From Calycina herbarum (Eukaryota; Ascomycota; Leotiomycetes; Helotiales; Pezizellaceae), in the NCBI GenBank assembly GCA_001414485.1, contig LLEY01000325.1, positions 1 to 34,164 on the forward strand: DNA of 34,164 nucleotides. Direction: 5' to 3'. A program made the translations under genes and the position numbers. The notes beneath the pieces were generated by a model that saw nothing but the letters and a program-made list of their open reading frames with translations, searched no databases and was not told the DNA's origin. Shown one piece after another: positions 21,814-30,575 of this stretch. Each line of letters begins with the position of its first letter. Position 1 is the stretch's first letter.

Positions 21814-22740
21814 ATGCGGCCTCGTGCTTTTCTCAGAGGCTTACTAGCCATCTCTCTGGTTGCAATATCAGTCACTCAAGCGTCGCGAACGAAATGTTCA
21901 GCCAAACACTGCTGCATCAAAAGAGACTTCACGCCACGATTCCATAGGAGCTTATCCGGAAACAGCACCCACGCCTACAACACGCCTAGAGCACTCCACG
22001 AGATTGAAAACGATGAAGAAAGAAGCTTGTTTGTGGCACGTACGGTGAACTCGCTCCCGACAAAGAACATGATTTATGACGACCAAAGCCCGTCTGCAGA
22101 AAGTACCACAATTTGGAGGTCATTTAAACGGAATAAAAAATACCTTCAAAGTCCTTTCCAAATTGGCCTTAGACATCTTACTGGCTGTACTTCCGTGGTA
22201 ATAATTGGACATGGCGGAATCTGGGCCGCCCACATTTTTGAAGACGCAGGTGGAATGGACCCATCTAGCAAGGCTTATGCCGGGAAGTTGATGTTGTCCG
22301 GTAACAAAAAGTTTGACCAATTTGCGAACCACATTGAGGATCTGGATGGGTCACCAATACATGGTCCGGGCTCGAATCCTGAAATCTTCATCATAAATCC
22401 TGCCAAATCACGAGGATCCCCACCAGTAGACTATGATCCAAGAATACCACCAGACGACAGATCTTCGGACCAAGTAGGCTATGCAGACAACCAACGAGAA
22501 TATCAAAAAGCCTATGAGGACATCTACAGAGCAATACAAAACCGATGGCCACTAATTAATATTCGCGAGCATCGTTATCATGCTCTAAATCGATTCAGTT
22601 CCTCCGACCTAAACAGGCTCGACTCTGGGGCGGAGGGAAGAATCCTCTTCGAGTATGATGGAAAAAGTGGCGGACCATTCGAAATTCGACTTCATCTAGA
22701 GAACCACCAAGTTCTACGGACCGGTCTCCCACCACTTTGA
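21814..22740 (+). CDS. Secreted protein of a fungal family of unknown function
   Basis: Single exon, 308 aa. The signal peptide is clear (MRPRAFLRGLLAISLVAISVTQA, cut after 23; shown in two parts it is MRPRAFLR then a hydrophobic run). A short Cys cluster (C28, C33, C34), a Kex2-type KR36-37 and an NST sequon at 50 follow, then an Arg-rich pro-like region to about residue 100. The core starts at LTGCTSVVIIGHGGIWAAHI (about 122-141), a strand-turn-strand pattern that recurs in many ascomycete secreted proteins of the form GCTxxxxxxxxGxxxxHxWE, here with HIFE. The later FEYDGKSGGPFEIRLHLE resembles the C-terminal strand pair of that group. The reaction, if any, is unknown. The gene is divergent to the 20339-21265 gene. 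Confidence 0.8.
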   Translation: MRPRAFLRGLLAISLVAISVTQASRTKCSAKHCCIKRDFTPRFHRSLSGNSTHAYNTPRALHEIENDEERSLFVARTVNSLPTKNMIYDDQSPSAESTTIWRSFKRNKKYLQSPFQIGLRHLTGCTSVVIIGHGGIWAAHIFEDAGGMDPSSKAYAGKLMLSGNKKFDQFANHIEDLDGSPIHGPGSNPEIFIINPAKSRGSPPVDYDPRIPPDDRSSDQVGYADNQREYQKAYEDIYRAIQNRWPLINIREHRYHALNRFSSSDLNRLDSGAEGRILFEYDGKSGGPFEIRLHLENHQVLRTGLPPL

Positions 22741-22970
22741 TCGTTTCACTGATGCCTGGAAGCTTTTTTTTAAAATTTGTTTTAGGCTCTCGAGTGCATT
22801 CATGTTCCAATTTCTTTTGTAAAGGGTTTTCTTGTTTTTTTTGTTTTTTGTCTTGGAAGTTGAGGAGGGAGTCATTCGTTATTTCAGTAGCTCAAATTTA
22901 TGGAGAAAACATGGTGTATTTAAGCACAATCGAATACCCGTCATGACCTTTTGTTACTTTCACAACCACA
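22741..22970. other. Convergent 3' region
   Basis: Spacer between the stop of the plus-strand secreted gene and the stop of the minus-strand ankyrin gene. A T-rich tract (22824-22852) probably serves the 3' end of the plus-strand transcript. No gene. Confidence 0.5.
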
Positions 22971-23981
22971 TCAATTATCTCCCAAAGAATAAACTCCCAA
23001 AATATCCCTTATGGGCTTCGAAGTTGCATAGTCAATAGGCCTAAGCCCATCGTCATCTTTGATCTCTGTATCGGCACCGTTCTGCAATAACCATTTAACT
23101 CGCGGGAGAACGTCTACATTCCGGCGCCCGAGCTTCCATCCACGAACAGCCCAGTGAAGCGCTGTACCAGCCTGCGCCATTCGTAACATAGATCGCTGAT
23201 GCTCAAGTGTACCCGGCTCTGTATTGTCTAAATTTTCGGCACGATCGTTGATGTCAACTCCCCTGTTGAGCAACAGCTCCATTTGAGCTCTACATGCATC
23301 GTCGTCGACAATACCAGTTGTTTGATGGAGAAAGTTGGAGTGTTTAAGATCGGCCCCATAATCGAGGAGTGAAGCTACAATGGCAACACTCCCACAGGAC
23401 TCAAGGGGCAGCCGCCCGAAAGAATCCTTGGCATTTGGGTCAGCCCCTTTTGAGAGAAGATATCTGAGTAAAGTTTCGTTTTGGTTCACTCTACTGCTTT
23501 TTATTAGCTCTCCACCCGTCCAATCAACATAAGCTTGTAATCTGACGTACCATAACACCCATGGACAATCTTTTAGATCCAATCCGTGTTTTAAAAGTAC
23601 TTCGAACACTCGAATGATAGCGTCTGTATCCTTGTGTTGTGTGACTTGATCCGCAGCTGCAATCGGAGGGGCCCCATGCTCCAATAGACATTCGACAACG
23701 TTGGCGTGTCCGTTCCGAGCTGCCAAAGCAACGCAAAAATCTAGTTGCCTGGTGATATGCTCCTCATGTCGCTCCCGATCAAGACCCGAACGTGATGCTA
23801 TGTCATCGAAGACTGACTGTAAAGGTGCTAGATCACCAGAACGGCACGCTGATACCAGATTTCGCTCAGAGATTCTACTCTGGTTGTCTATTTCTTGGAG
23901 AAGTGTAGGTGATGGCGGCTCTGATGAAGGAGAGCAAGCAGGATTGGGATCACTATTTTCGGCCTCGTCAAAATGAGGCAT
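22971..23981 (-). CDS. Ankyrin-repeat protein
   Basis: The unspliced frame gives 336 aa starting MPHFDEAENS. Residues 1-40 are a Ser/Pro/acidic leader. Ankyrin repeats begin with the LVSACRSGDLAPLQSVF helix pair, then FCVALAARNGHANVVECLLE, IRVFEVLLKHGLDL, LLRYLLSKGADPNAKD, VAIVASLLDYGADL, MELLLNRGVDIND, and finally GTALHWAVRG with VKWLLQNGADTEIKDDDG, ending at RPIDYATSKPI. No catalytic or membrane segment. The role is protein binding; the partner is unknown. A probable 57 nt in-frame intron (23550-23494) would shorten the product to 317 aa and restore repeat spacing. It is convergent with the secreted gene. Confidence 0.85.
   Translation of the reverse strand: MPHFDEAENSDPNPACSPSSEPPSPTLLQEIDNQSRISERNLVSACRSGDLAPLQSVFDDIASRSGLDRERHEEHITRQLDFCVALAARNGHANVVECLLEHGAPPIAAADQVTQHKDTDAIIRVFEVLLKHGLDLKDCPWVLWYVRLQAYVDWTGGELIKSSRVNQNETLLRYLLSKGADPNAKDSFGRLPLESCGSVAIVASLLDYGADLKHSNFLHQTTGIVDDDACRAQMELLLNRGVDINDRAENLDNTEPGTLEHQRSMLRMAQAGTALHWAVRGWKLGRRNVDVLPRVKWLLQNGADTEIKDDDGLRPIDYATSKPIRDILGVYSLGDN
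23494..23550 (-). other. Probable 57 nt intron with no stop and no frameshift
   Basis: Donor GTACGT, branch GCTAATA and acceptor AAGCAG in ordinary fungal spacing. Because its length is a multiple of three and it holds no stop, the open frame continues through it. Splicing joins CPWVL-C-RVNQNETLLRYLL, which matches the usual ankyrin helix spacing; retention adds 19 residues (YVRLQAYVDWTGGELIKSS region) that break the repeat. Confidence 0.65.
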
Positions 23982-24922
23982 GATGACAAGAATTTGTCGC
24001 TGCGTTTCTGTACGGTTTTAGGCCGCTGGGTTGGTGGGTGAGATTTGTGGTGGAAATCGTTTGGTGTTGGTCCAATGTTGGTTTCATCGGAGTTTATGGA
24101 GGAAGGATTTCGGCGTTACCTTAAACGTAAATTACTATAGTGACACAAGATACGCCCCTTGTATGAAATAAGTTGCGAGAATATTCTACCCAGCCTGACA
24201 GCTCCCGAGTTTCTACAATCTATGGATCTTTTTTGTTCTTAGCTAACTACAACAGACTGGTTCGCCTCAGGTTCCAGATAAAATAACAGATTCAAGTCGA
24301 GAATAATACCAGAATAATTCAGTCGTCCCGAAGTTTGCACTTAATGTCAAAACAATAAGCTCTGATATCTGTTATACGGTTGAGATTATACTACAAGCTT
24401 ACTGGTACACAATTTCTAGTACCAAGGGCATGATCAGTCACGTGCTCGTGCGATGATCTCCACAATGAAGGTTCGAATAATAGACAGGAGAGTATAAGTC
24501 ACTATATAATAATTGGCACTTTTTGTTAAAGTTCTGACTTTTAAAACTATCTTATGAGAAAGTTATTTCTATGTGTTTACATGGTCATGCTGATGGCCTT
24601 CTGAAGACCCACCTGCAACCTGGCGCTTAAATCTCCCTCTCTTTTTCATCGACGACCAAACACCAACCTCACAACTTGTTTCTTCTTCTTGCCGCGCCCC
24701 TAAATCAAGAGAACTTTTGCTGAACCTTGCCATTTCTCAGTCATCGAGGTTCTGATGAAATACTGTTTCAAGCGGTGCGTTTGAGTTATCACCGATGTTG
24801 GCTGTGGTTGGTTCCTACTATGAACTCCATCGAGTATATTTATATTGACTAGTTATATTTTAGGGTTCCTACAAGTCAAAAGTCTCGCACCCAAATCAAC
24901 GATTCATCTCCTTTATCAAAAC
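23982..24922. promoter_or_regulatory. Divergent upstream region of ankyrin and F-box genes
   Basis: 941 bp without a gene. The right part is CT-rich (about 24620-24740), as expected for the leader of the F-box gene. A possible 5' untranslated intron is suggested by GGTGCGTTTG at about 24774 and TATATTTTAG at 24855-24864, unproven. Confidence 0.4.
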
Positions 24923-26031
24923 ATGTGTCTTTTTGATCTCCCATTCGACTTGACTTGTTGGTTCTCCTGCCAAAATACCTCCACAACATCGAAGATTTCA
25001 CAAACACATCCTCAACCTGTTCCACCCTCCGAGATATCTTCTCTAAAACCCCACCAAACCAAATCCTCAAACTGGCAGCTGCATCCCGAAGAATATTCTT
25101 CCGCCCAGATCCCCATTTTTTAATCGCAGCCACAGCACGACAAGTAAGCTCCTGGGCCCTCCAATCACCCGAAAACACAGCAGTCCTTCAACAATCATTC
25201 AAAGGAGGCGTAGAAGCCCTTCTCGAACTATGTCTCGAGAAAGCAGAACTCACCCTCGAAACCATCCGAGAACTTCATTCCCTACGTTTCTCAACCCTAA
25301 ACCCCGTCGCAGACCTCATCGACCGCGCAGCAGGAAGACAATGGGAATCCACCCCTAACTTCTGGAGCGGCGGTGTCAGCGACGCTAACACCATAAGCTG
25401 CGAACCAGAAAGAGCAATGTACCAACTAATAATCTACGGCGAGCTCTTCGCCTCCACAATCGATGCCTATCTGCAACCGCATCTCAACCTCCCAAAATTC
25501 TCCATCGAGTTCCGGTTAGATTTCGTTCGATATTGCATCCCGGATTGGAGATGTCAACTCGAGTATTACAATTTCCCGCCTCCTGACCCCGTAGGACCTT
25601 ACCACCCTGATGTAGAAAAGGAGCTTCCAGGGGACCAAGAAGCGCTCTCGCATCTCTTGGGAACCTCTAAATGGATGGCTGCTTTCCGGCATGCACGCAG
25701 TGAAATGGTAGAAGATTTCGGGAATGAAGAATGGTGGGAGCGAGGCTCCAATCCAACGATGGATGAAATCCAAGACGTGAATTGGAAACAGAAATTATGG
25801 TGGTCTGTCATCCAATACCAGGGTTTCGCGAGTATGGAAATAACAAGACCCTGGGGTGGTGAGAATTGGAAAGCTCGACTTTTGGAGATCAGGACGAATA
25901 TTGAGGGGTTGAAGAAGCAACCGAAGACGAGGATGTTTAGTGAGAATCCACGGGGGGCGGAGGCTGTCTCTGAGTGTCCGAATTTGCATCAGGAGGTTTT
26001 TCTGTGTATACAGAATGGTGAGACGTCTTAG
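24923..26031 (+). pseudogene. F-box protein gene with a 5 bp frameshifting duplication
   Basis: The ATG at 24923 opens MCLFDLPFDL, the start of an F-box. The rest of the F-box (LPKYLHNIEDFTNTSSTC) and the remaining 340 codons continue in another frame that has no ATG of its own. At the switch the sequence holds ACTTG twice in tandem (24948-24952, 24953-24957); without one copy the frame reads straight through as LPFDL-LVLLPKYL, an F-box of normal spacing, and the product would be 367 aa. The body is otherwise stop-free with Trp-rich motifs (DVNWKQKLWWSVIQYQGF near the end), so the lesion is recent, a sequencing or assembly error, or a polymorphism. Intact relatives would act as substrate receptors of SCF ubiquitin ligases; the substrate is unknown. 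It is convergent with the PX gene. Confidence 0.7.
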
Positions 26032-26149
26032 TTTATATCGAATAAACTGTATAAAGTACCGTCGTCAAATGACCCTCTTTTGGAGATTCCATTCCCTTAG
26101 ACAATTGGAAGTTCTGTCAATTCGTCATAATTTTGATTCTAGCCCTCGA

Positions 26150-26400
26150 AGCAAGTGGCCTCCAAACTTGGTGGGTTACTCGCAGCTTACTTATGACTTA
26201 CTTATGGCTTACTCGCAACTCTGGTTTTTGGCCCCCAAACTTAACTGGCTTACTCATAGCTCACTTATGCCTCACTCATAGCTCACGCATGGCTTACCCG
26301 TGGGTTACTCATAGCTTGCTGACAACTCACTCGTAAACTCGCAGCTCCACTTTGCGGCCCCCAATCTTGATACATGCCTTACTCGTGGCTTACTCAACAT
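26150..26400. repeat. Degenerate minisatellite of GCTTACTCAT-type units
   Basis: About 20 loose copies of a 10-11 bp unit (variants of GGCTTACTCATAGCTCACT), organised into a higher-order pattern in which a GGCCYCCAAACTT-like block appears near 26158, 26229 and 26358. It lies just past the F-box stop. Open frames over it are artefacts. Confidence 0.75.
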
Positions 26401-26610
26401 AAAAATAGAAGAAGAATTTATATTTCGCTAACCGCTGAACGCCATCCTTTCTCCAGCCGTATGCACATGACTCCATTCCCATGTCCCCATTTGCCATTTC
26501 CGCCCTTCCCTAGCCTGCGCTCAGCCTCTTCTCTGAGCAAAAGAAAAGGCCTTCGAGTCAACGTATTTATATATGCAACAACCGTATCCACCAGTCCAAC
26601 CAAACCAACA

Positions 26611-26656
26611 CCCCCCCAACCCCCCCCCCCCCCCNCCCCCCAAACCCCCCCCCCCC
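26611..26656. repeat. Poly(C)/poly(G) tract with one unresolved base
   Basis: Runs of C broken only by AA and AAA, with an N at 26635. On the minus strand, the transcript strand of the PX gene, it is poly(G) starting about 26 nt after the stop codon, and could form a G-quadruplex in the 3' untranslated region. The true length is uncertain because of the N. Confidence 0.8.
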
Positions 26657-26681
26657 GCCGACTATCCACCCACCAGCCAGC

Positions 26682-29600
26682 CTACTCAGCAAGCACCATC
26701 CTCAACATCGCCAAAAAGCTCTCCCGCAACTTCCCCACCTCCGCAACCACCGGCTTCTCCGGCTCCCCCGCCGTTCTTCGCAAATGATCCTGCTTCCTCG
26801 CTCTCCTCTTCCTCTCCAACTCAATCGGATCCATTTCATCCTCCTCCTCCCCCTCATCCTCACTCTCACTATCATCCTCATAATTGATCTCCTGCAGATC
26901 CATCTGGTCCACGCCAAAATCCTCACTCGCAAACGTCGCCATACCAGGAAGTGGTTCCACCGCCGACGCAGAACCATCAGCAGCCATCTTCTGCCGTGTC
27001 TTATCCTGATGCCACTTCTTCCTTGCTTCCTGCCATGAGATCAACCTGTCAATTTCGGCGATGGCGAGGTCCTTGTCGATTTGGCCTACGCTGACGGCGC
27101 CGGCTAGGAGGGCGTTGATGTCGAGTTTCCCTGCTTTAGGTCCGAGACGGAGGAATTCGAGGATACCTTCTATCCAGCCCATTAGTTGGGTAAATAATCC
27201 GTTATCGTGAGTGTGCACTTCGTGAACGAATTTGTAGAAGTTGTGTTCGTGGCGTTGACATAAATCGATGAATGCTTGAACTGTTTGGTTGGGGTCTGCT
27301 GAGACATCTTGTTCGCGGCATTTGTCGATAACCTGTTTTAATTAGCAAAGAAACGAGGATTGAGGGGGGGAAACATACTTGGATCATGTCATCTACAAAG
27401 ATCGCGAAATCGGTCACACTGTTGTACACATTTGCGGATTTGTATACTCGAATCAGAGGCTCGTAAAAGATGGTGAATAAATCCCGAAGGAGTTGCAGTG
27501 TAACCGGCTCTTCAATCATACTCAACATCATAGCCTTATCTCGTTGTCTCGTGTACAACTTCAAAAGTTGTTTCAAGTATGAAAAGAGTTGTGCGCCCTG
27601 CTTCATCTCCTCGTCAACATTGTCGACAGCATTGTTCCATGCAACCCAAGCGTTGTATATCTTGCCAATTTGAGTGGAGTTCAGTGCTGGTTCGATATCA
27701 TCTGATCTCAATATAGCAATGATAATATCCACACCGTCATTCTCCGACTCGCCTCGAATAACATTCTTGATATCTTCCGGTGCATCGCAAAATTTCTTTA
27801 GCTTTTGGCAGAAGACTGGTTCATCGATTTTTGTGTTGAGAGCATCGATCGACTTTTGAAAACTTCTCATTCCATCATTCAAAGTGAGTGAGAAGATTCT
27901 TTGCATGAGAGATCTGGCCCCGAATGGCTGAGCCAAGAAGATATCGAGAACGCTTGACATGACCATAGCTGGGTTGGCTATTCGAATGGCGTTTTTCATT
28001 ATGGTGTAAGGAATCATGGAATGAATCTTCTTCGCTTGCGCAAAGAGGTCAGGTGAGTTGTCTTCGGCCAAAAATAGATGGTAAATTGTAGCTGCAACTT
28101 CAATCCGTAACCATTCAGCAAACTTTTGATACTGCATGCTGAGATCCTGGATTTTTTCCTTATCCTTGATTTCTTGGAATAAACTCGTGAGACCGTTATT
28201 TTCTACAATATCTCGCCGGAATCTACAAGACAATCAGCCGAATGCATCTGGGGGGGCTCGGTTTACTTACTGCTCCATGTAAACATCTAATTCTGCGGCA
28301 CGTTTTCTTGCGACTTCGTAAAATTTCTTCTGTTCTTCAACTCTTTTTTCGTCCATGGCTTTTCGGCGTGATATATCGTCGACATCCGCATCTGTAGGTG
28401 TCATCGGCTCAAAAGTCAAGAATTCAGAAATGGCTCTAGTGTTGGCAATCTGTGGGTTGGAAAGTAGATTTCTGATGAAGGCTCGAAGTGAAATTCGCTG
28501 GGTTTCTCTCCACAATGTCACAGGCTGTAGAGGTCAGTCTATAATATATGCAGAAAAATGAAGAAAAGTTCTCACCTCAGCTGTTATTGGCGATAGTGTT
28601 CTTCCATCTATTGACGCCCGTGGCGATTTTCCTCCGGTCAAGGTTCCTCCACTCAACGACATTGAGGACCCACTGCGTCGGTGATCTTCTCAACTGTTAG
28701 CATGAATCAAGATATCCAGAATGTGTCGGATTTACCTTTTACTAATAAATTCTTGACCTGTTTATCAAGAGCAGCAGTTCCCATAGTAGAAACAGACGAC
28801 AAAGAAGCATCATCGTCATCATCTTCCCTTCCAATAGCTGCCCCTAACAGATTCGAAGCCGTAGAACTCTGCTTGTTCTTTTTTGGAAGGGGTGGAAGAA
28901 CCTTTCCGGGTAACTCGGTCCGTAATTTCTTAAGCAGTTTGCTGAAATCTCCATACCGTCTCCCAACGAAAAACTCGAGATCATTTCTCTTCTTGACTCT
29001 CAGTATGAATTCCTAGAAAATAACGTTAGCCAAAACTCGTGAATAGGGATCCCGAGACAACCGTACCGCATGTTTATGGTATCGAATATTCCTCTTGATG
29101 GACTTCATTCGCACTCCTGCAACATTGACATCCCACCCATTCATATAATGTCCTTCCGGTAACGTCGACAAAACCCCATGATCAATAGCGCCCGCATCTA
29201 CAACCTCCAGTTCAGAAAATCGGATTCTCTCTTCATATCCCGAAGCTGTAGGTACGCCCGAAACCATCATCAGCTCCACCAATTTCTGGGCTTTTATAGA
29301 CAACTTTTTCCGCTTCGTCTCTTCGAGTCGGTCTTCGGAGGAGGAGATGTGTTTATTCGCGAAGGATTGCAAGAACTACCACACGATATATAATTAGCGC
29401 TGGAACTCTTGACGTAAGTTGAAGTCCAACCAAACTCACCACTTGTAACTTGTCCTGCCAAAACTCCTTCTCCTTCGCCTTATCCAAGAACGGGAACTCC
29501 CGAACATGATGCACAAATATATACCGCAGAATCGGCAGCTCAGAGTCCAGCGGCGAAACCTCACCAAATTCCGATTTGAAAGGCGCGCCGAATCGTTGCA

Positions 29601-29806
29601 AAGCAGTGGGCGAGTTCAGCTCCGTGATTTCGAATTTAACCTGTTGAGCAATGAGCTCCCTCTTTAGATCTAATTGACAATCGCGTTAGTAATTGTCCAT
29701 GACCAGGAAAAGAAATCAACGTACAATGCTCTTGTTTTCCCGTCAACGTCTGGTCTCCCTTTGCTGGCATACCTGCCTCGGGTTTCGCGGTGCCATTCGT
29801 CGTCAT
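26682..29806 (-). CDS. PX-domain protein with PXB and DUF3818 regions
   Basis: Eight exons: 29806-29725, 29669-29440, 29375-29067, 29012-28736, 28685-28576, 28524-28271, 28222-27379, 27332-26682. All seven introns (46-64 bp) have GT-AG ends and keep frame, giving 918 aa. Residues about 25-150 fit the PX-associated (PXB) region (ALQRFGAPFKSEFG; LRYIFVHHVREFPFLDKAKE). The PX domain is about 150-265 with the phosphoinositide-binding RRYGDF and the Pro loop VLPPLPKKNK. A Ser/Gly linker follows, then DUF3818 (about 340-790: LWRETQRISLRAFIRNLL to DNGLFTQLMGWIEG). An acidic stretch (DDSESEDEGEEEDEMD) precedes the C-terminus. Yeast Ypr097w has this architecture and works on membrane lipid distribution. 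Expected location is the cytosolic face of endosomal or contact-site membranes. Confidence 0.9.
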
Positions 29807-29939
29807 GGTTGCGAAAATGTTGCCTACTCCTCCAGCTGGCGACAACTGAGATGGAGAGGTATTTGAGGGGTTCGCGCACAAGCTTTGGATGCGAGCGCAG
29901 GTGGAGCTGGAATAAGCAGTAAATCCAAGTAGGTGGAGC

Positions 29940-29953
29940 GGGGGGGGGAGGGG
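29940..29953 (+). repeat. G-rich tract upstream of the PX gene
   Basis: A run of nine G, then A, then four G, about 135 bp before the start codon of the minus-strand PX gene. Confidence 0.6.
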
Positions 29954-29970
29954 TGCGTAGGCTGTGTAGC

Positions 29971-30056
29971 GGACGAACCGGCCTTGGCATCCTTAGCGCC
30001 GAGGCCGACCCGCTGTCCGACCCTCTGATGCTAAGGATGCCAAGGCCGGCTCGTCC
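29971..30056. repeat. 27 bp inverted repeat with 32 bp loop
   Basis: Left arm 29971-29997 (GGACGAACCGGCCTTGGCAT then CCTTAGC) and right arm 30030-30056 are reverse complements with one mismatch (A/G at position 7). The GC-rich arms would make a very stable hairpin. It lies about 165 bp upstream of the PX start. It could be a tiny foldback element, a structured leader, or a hairpin small-RNA source. Confidence 0.85.
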
Positions 30057-30244
30057 ACCGAGTCCTGGGATCACACGATCACATGACTAGCCTCCTGAAA
30101 CTAAGCGATAAATCAATTGATTAAGCTAAAGTTTACTTAGTATGAAGCTTCTTATACGTGTAAAGTATGTGGGTAGGTGCTAGTAGGCGTAGGCAGGAAC
30201 GTAATAATTATTAAAAGTTATTGACTTTTATCGTATTCACTCCT

Positions 30245-30344
30245 ATTACACTTAACACACGCTGCGCAAAGTGTGATGTTAATCATCCCTATTGTAGATG
30301 GTGTGGTGTGGCCACACTTAAGGCAAAAGTGTGTTAAGTGTGAT
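30245..30344. repeat. Imperfect inverted repeat, possible MITE remnant
   Basis: ATTACACTTAACACAC (30245-30260) and GTGTGTTAAGTGTGAT (30329-30344) are complementary at 15 of 16 positions and enclose 68 bp that itself holds GTGTGG and CCACAC motifs (around 30301-30318). The size suits a miniature transposon or a fragment of one. No clear target-site duplication was found. Confidence 0.5.
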
Positions 30345-30402
30345 TAGAGTGTTAAATGTGATGATATCACACCCATCACCTAAAAAATCTTCATGATGTA
30401 GT

Positions 30403-30420
30403 GGTGACGGTGACGGTGAC
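30403..30420 (+). repeat. Three tandem GGTGAC units
   Basis: GGTGAC repeated exactly three times. A small microsatellite. Confidence 0.8.
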
Positions 30421-30454
30421 TAGTAGAGTAACTAAAATATATCGTCGATATCAC

Positions 30455-30575
30455 TTAAATATGCCGATAAATATGTAATACAAGCTAAACGGTTACGGCA
30501 TATTTAATTAAAAAAGTGAGCATATATTTAAATATATGACGATGCTCTCAAAACCACTCCTTATTTAAATATGCC
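30455..30575. repeat. TTAAATATGCCG motif in direct and inverted copies
   Basis: TTAAATATGCCG at 30455-30466, its exact complement CGGCATATTTAA at 30496-30507, and a third partial copy TTAAATATGCC at 30565-30575. It may be a transposon end or binding-site cluster. Confidence 0.6.

Noticed and set aside
20339..22740. A dikaritin/ustiloxin-type RiPP cluster
   Set aside because: Only two repeat blocks and no DUF3328 (UstYa) oxidase gene in the window; kept only as a possibility in the findings.
26374..26887. Pro-rich plus-strand frames over the poly(C) tract
   Set aside because: They are produced by the homopolymer and the antisense of the acidic PX C-terminus; they contain an unresolved base.
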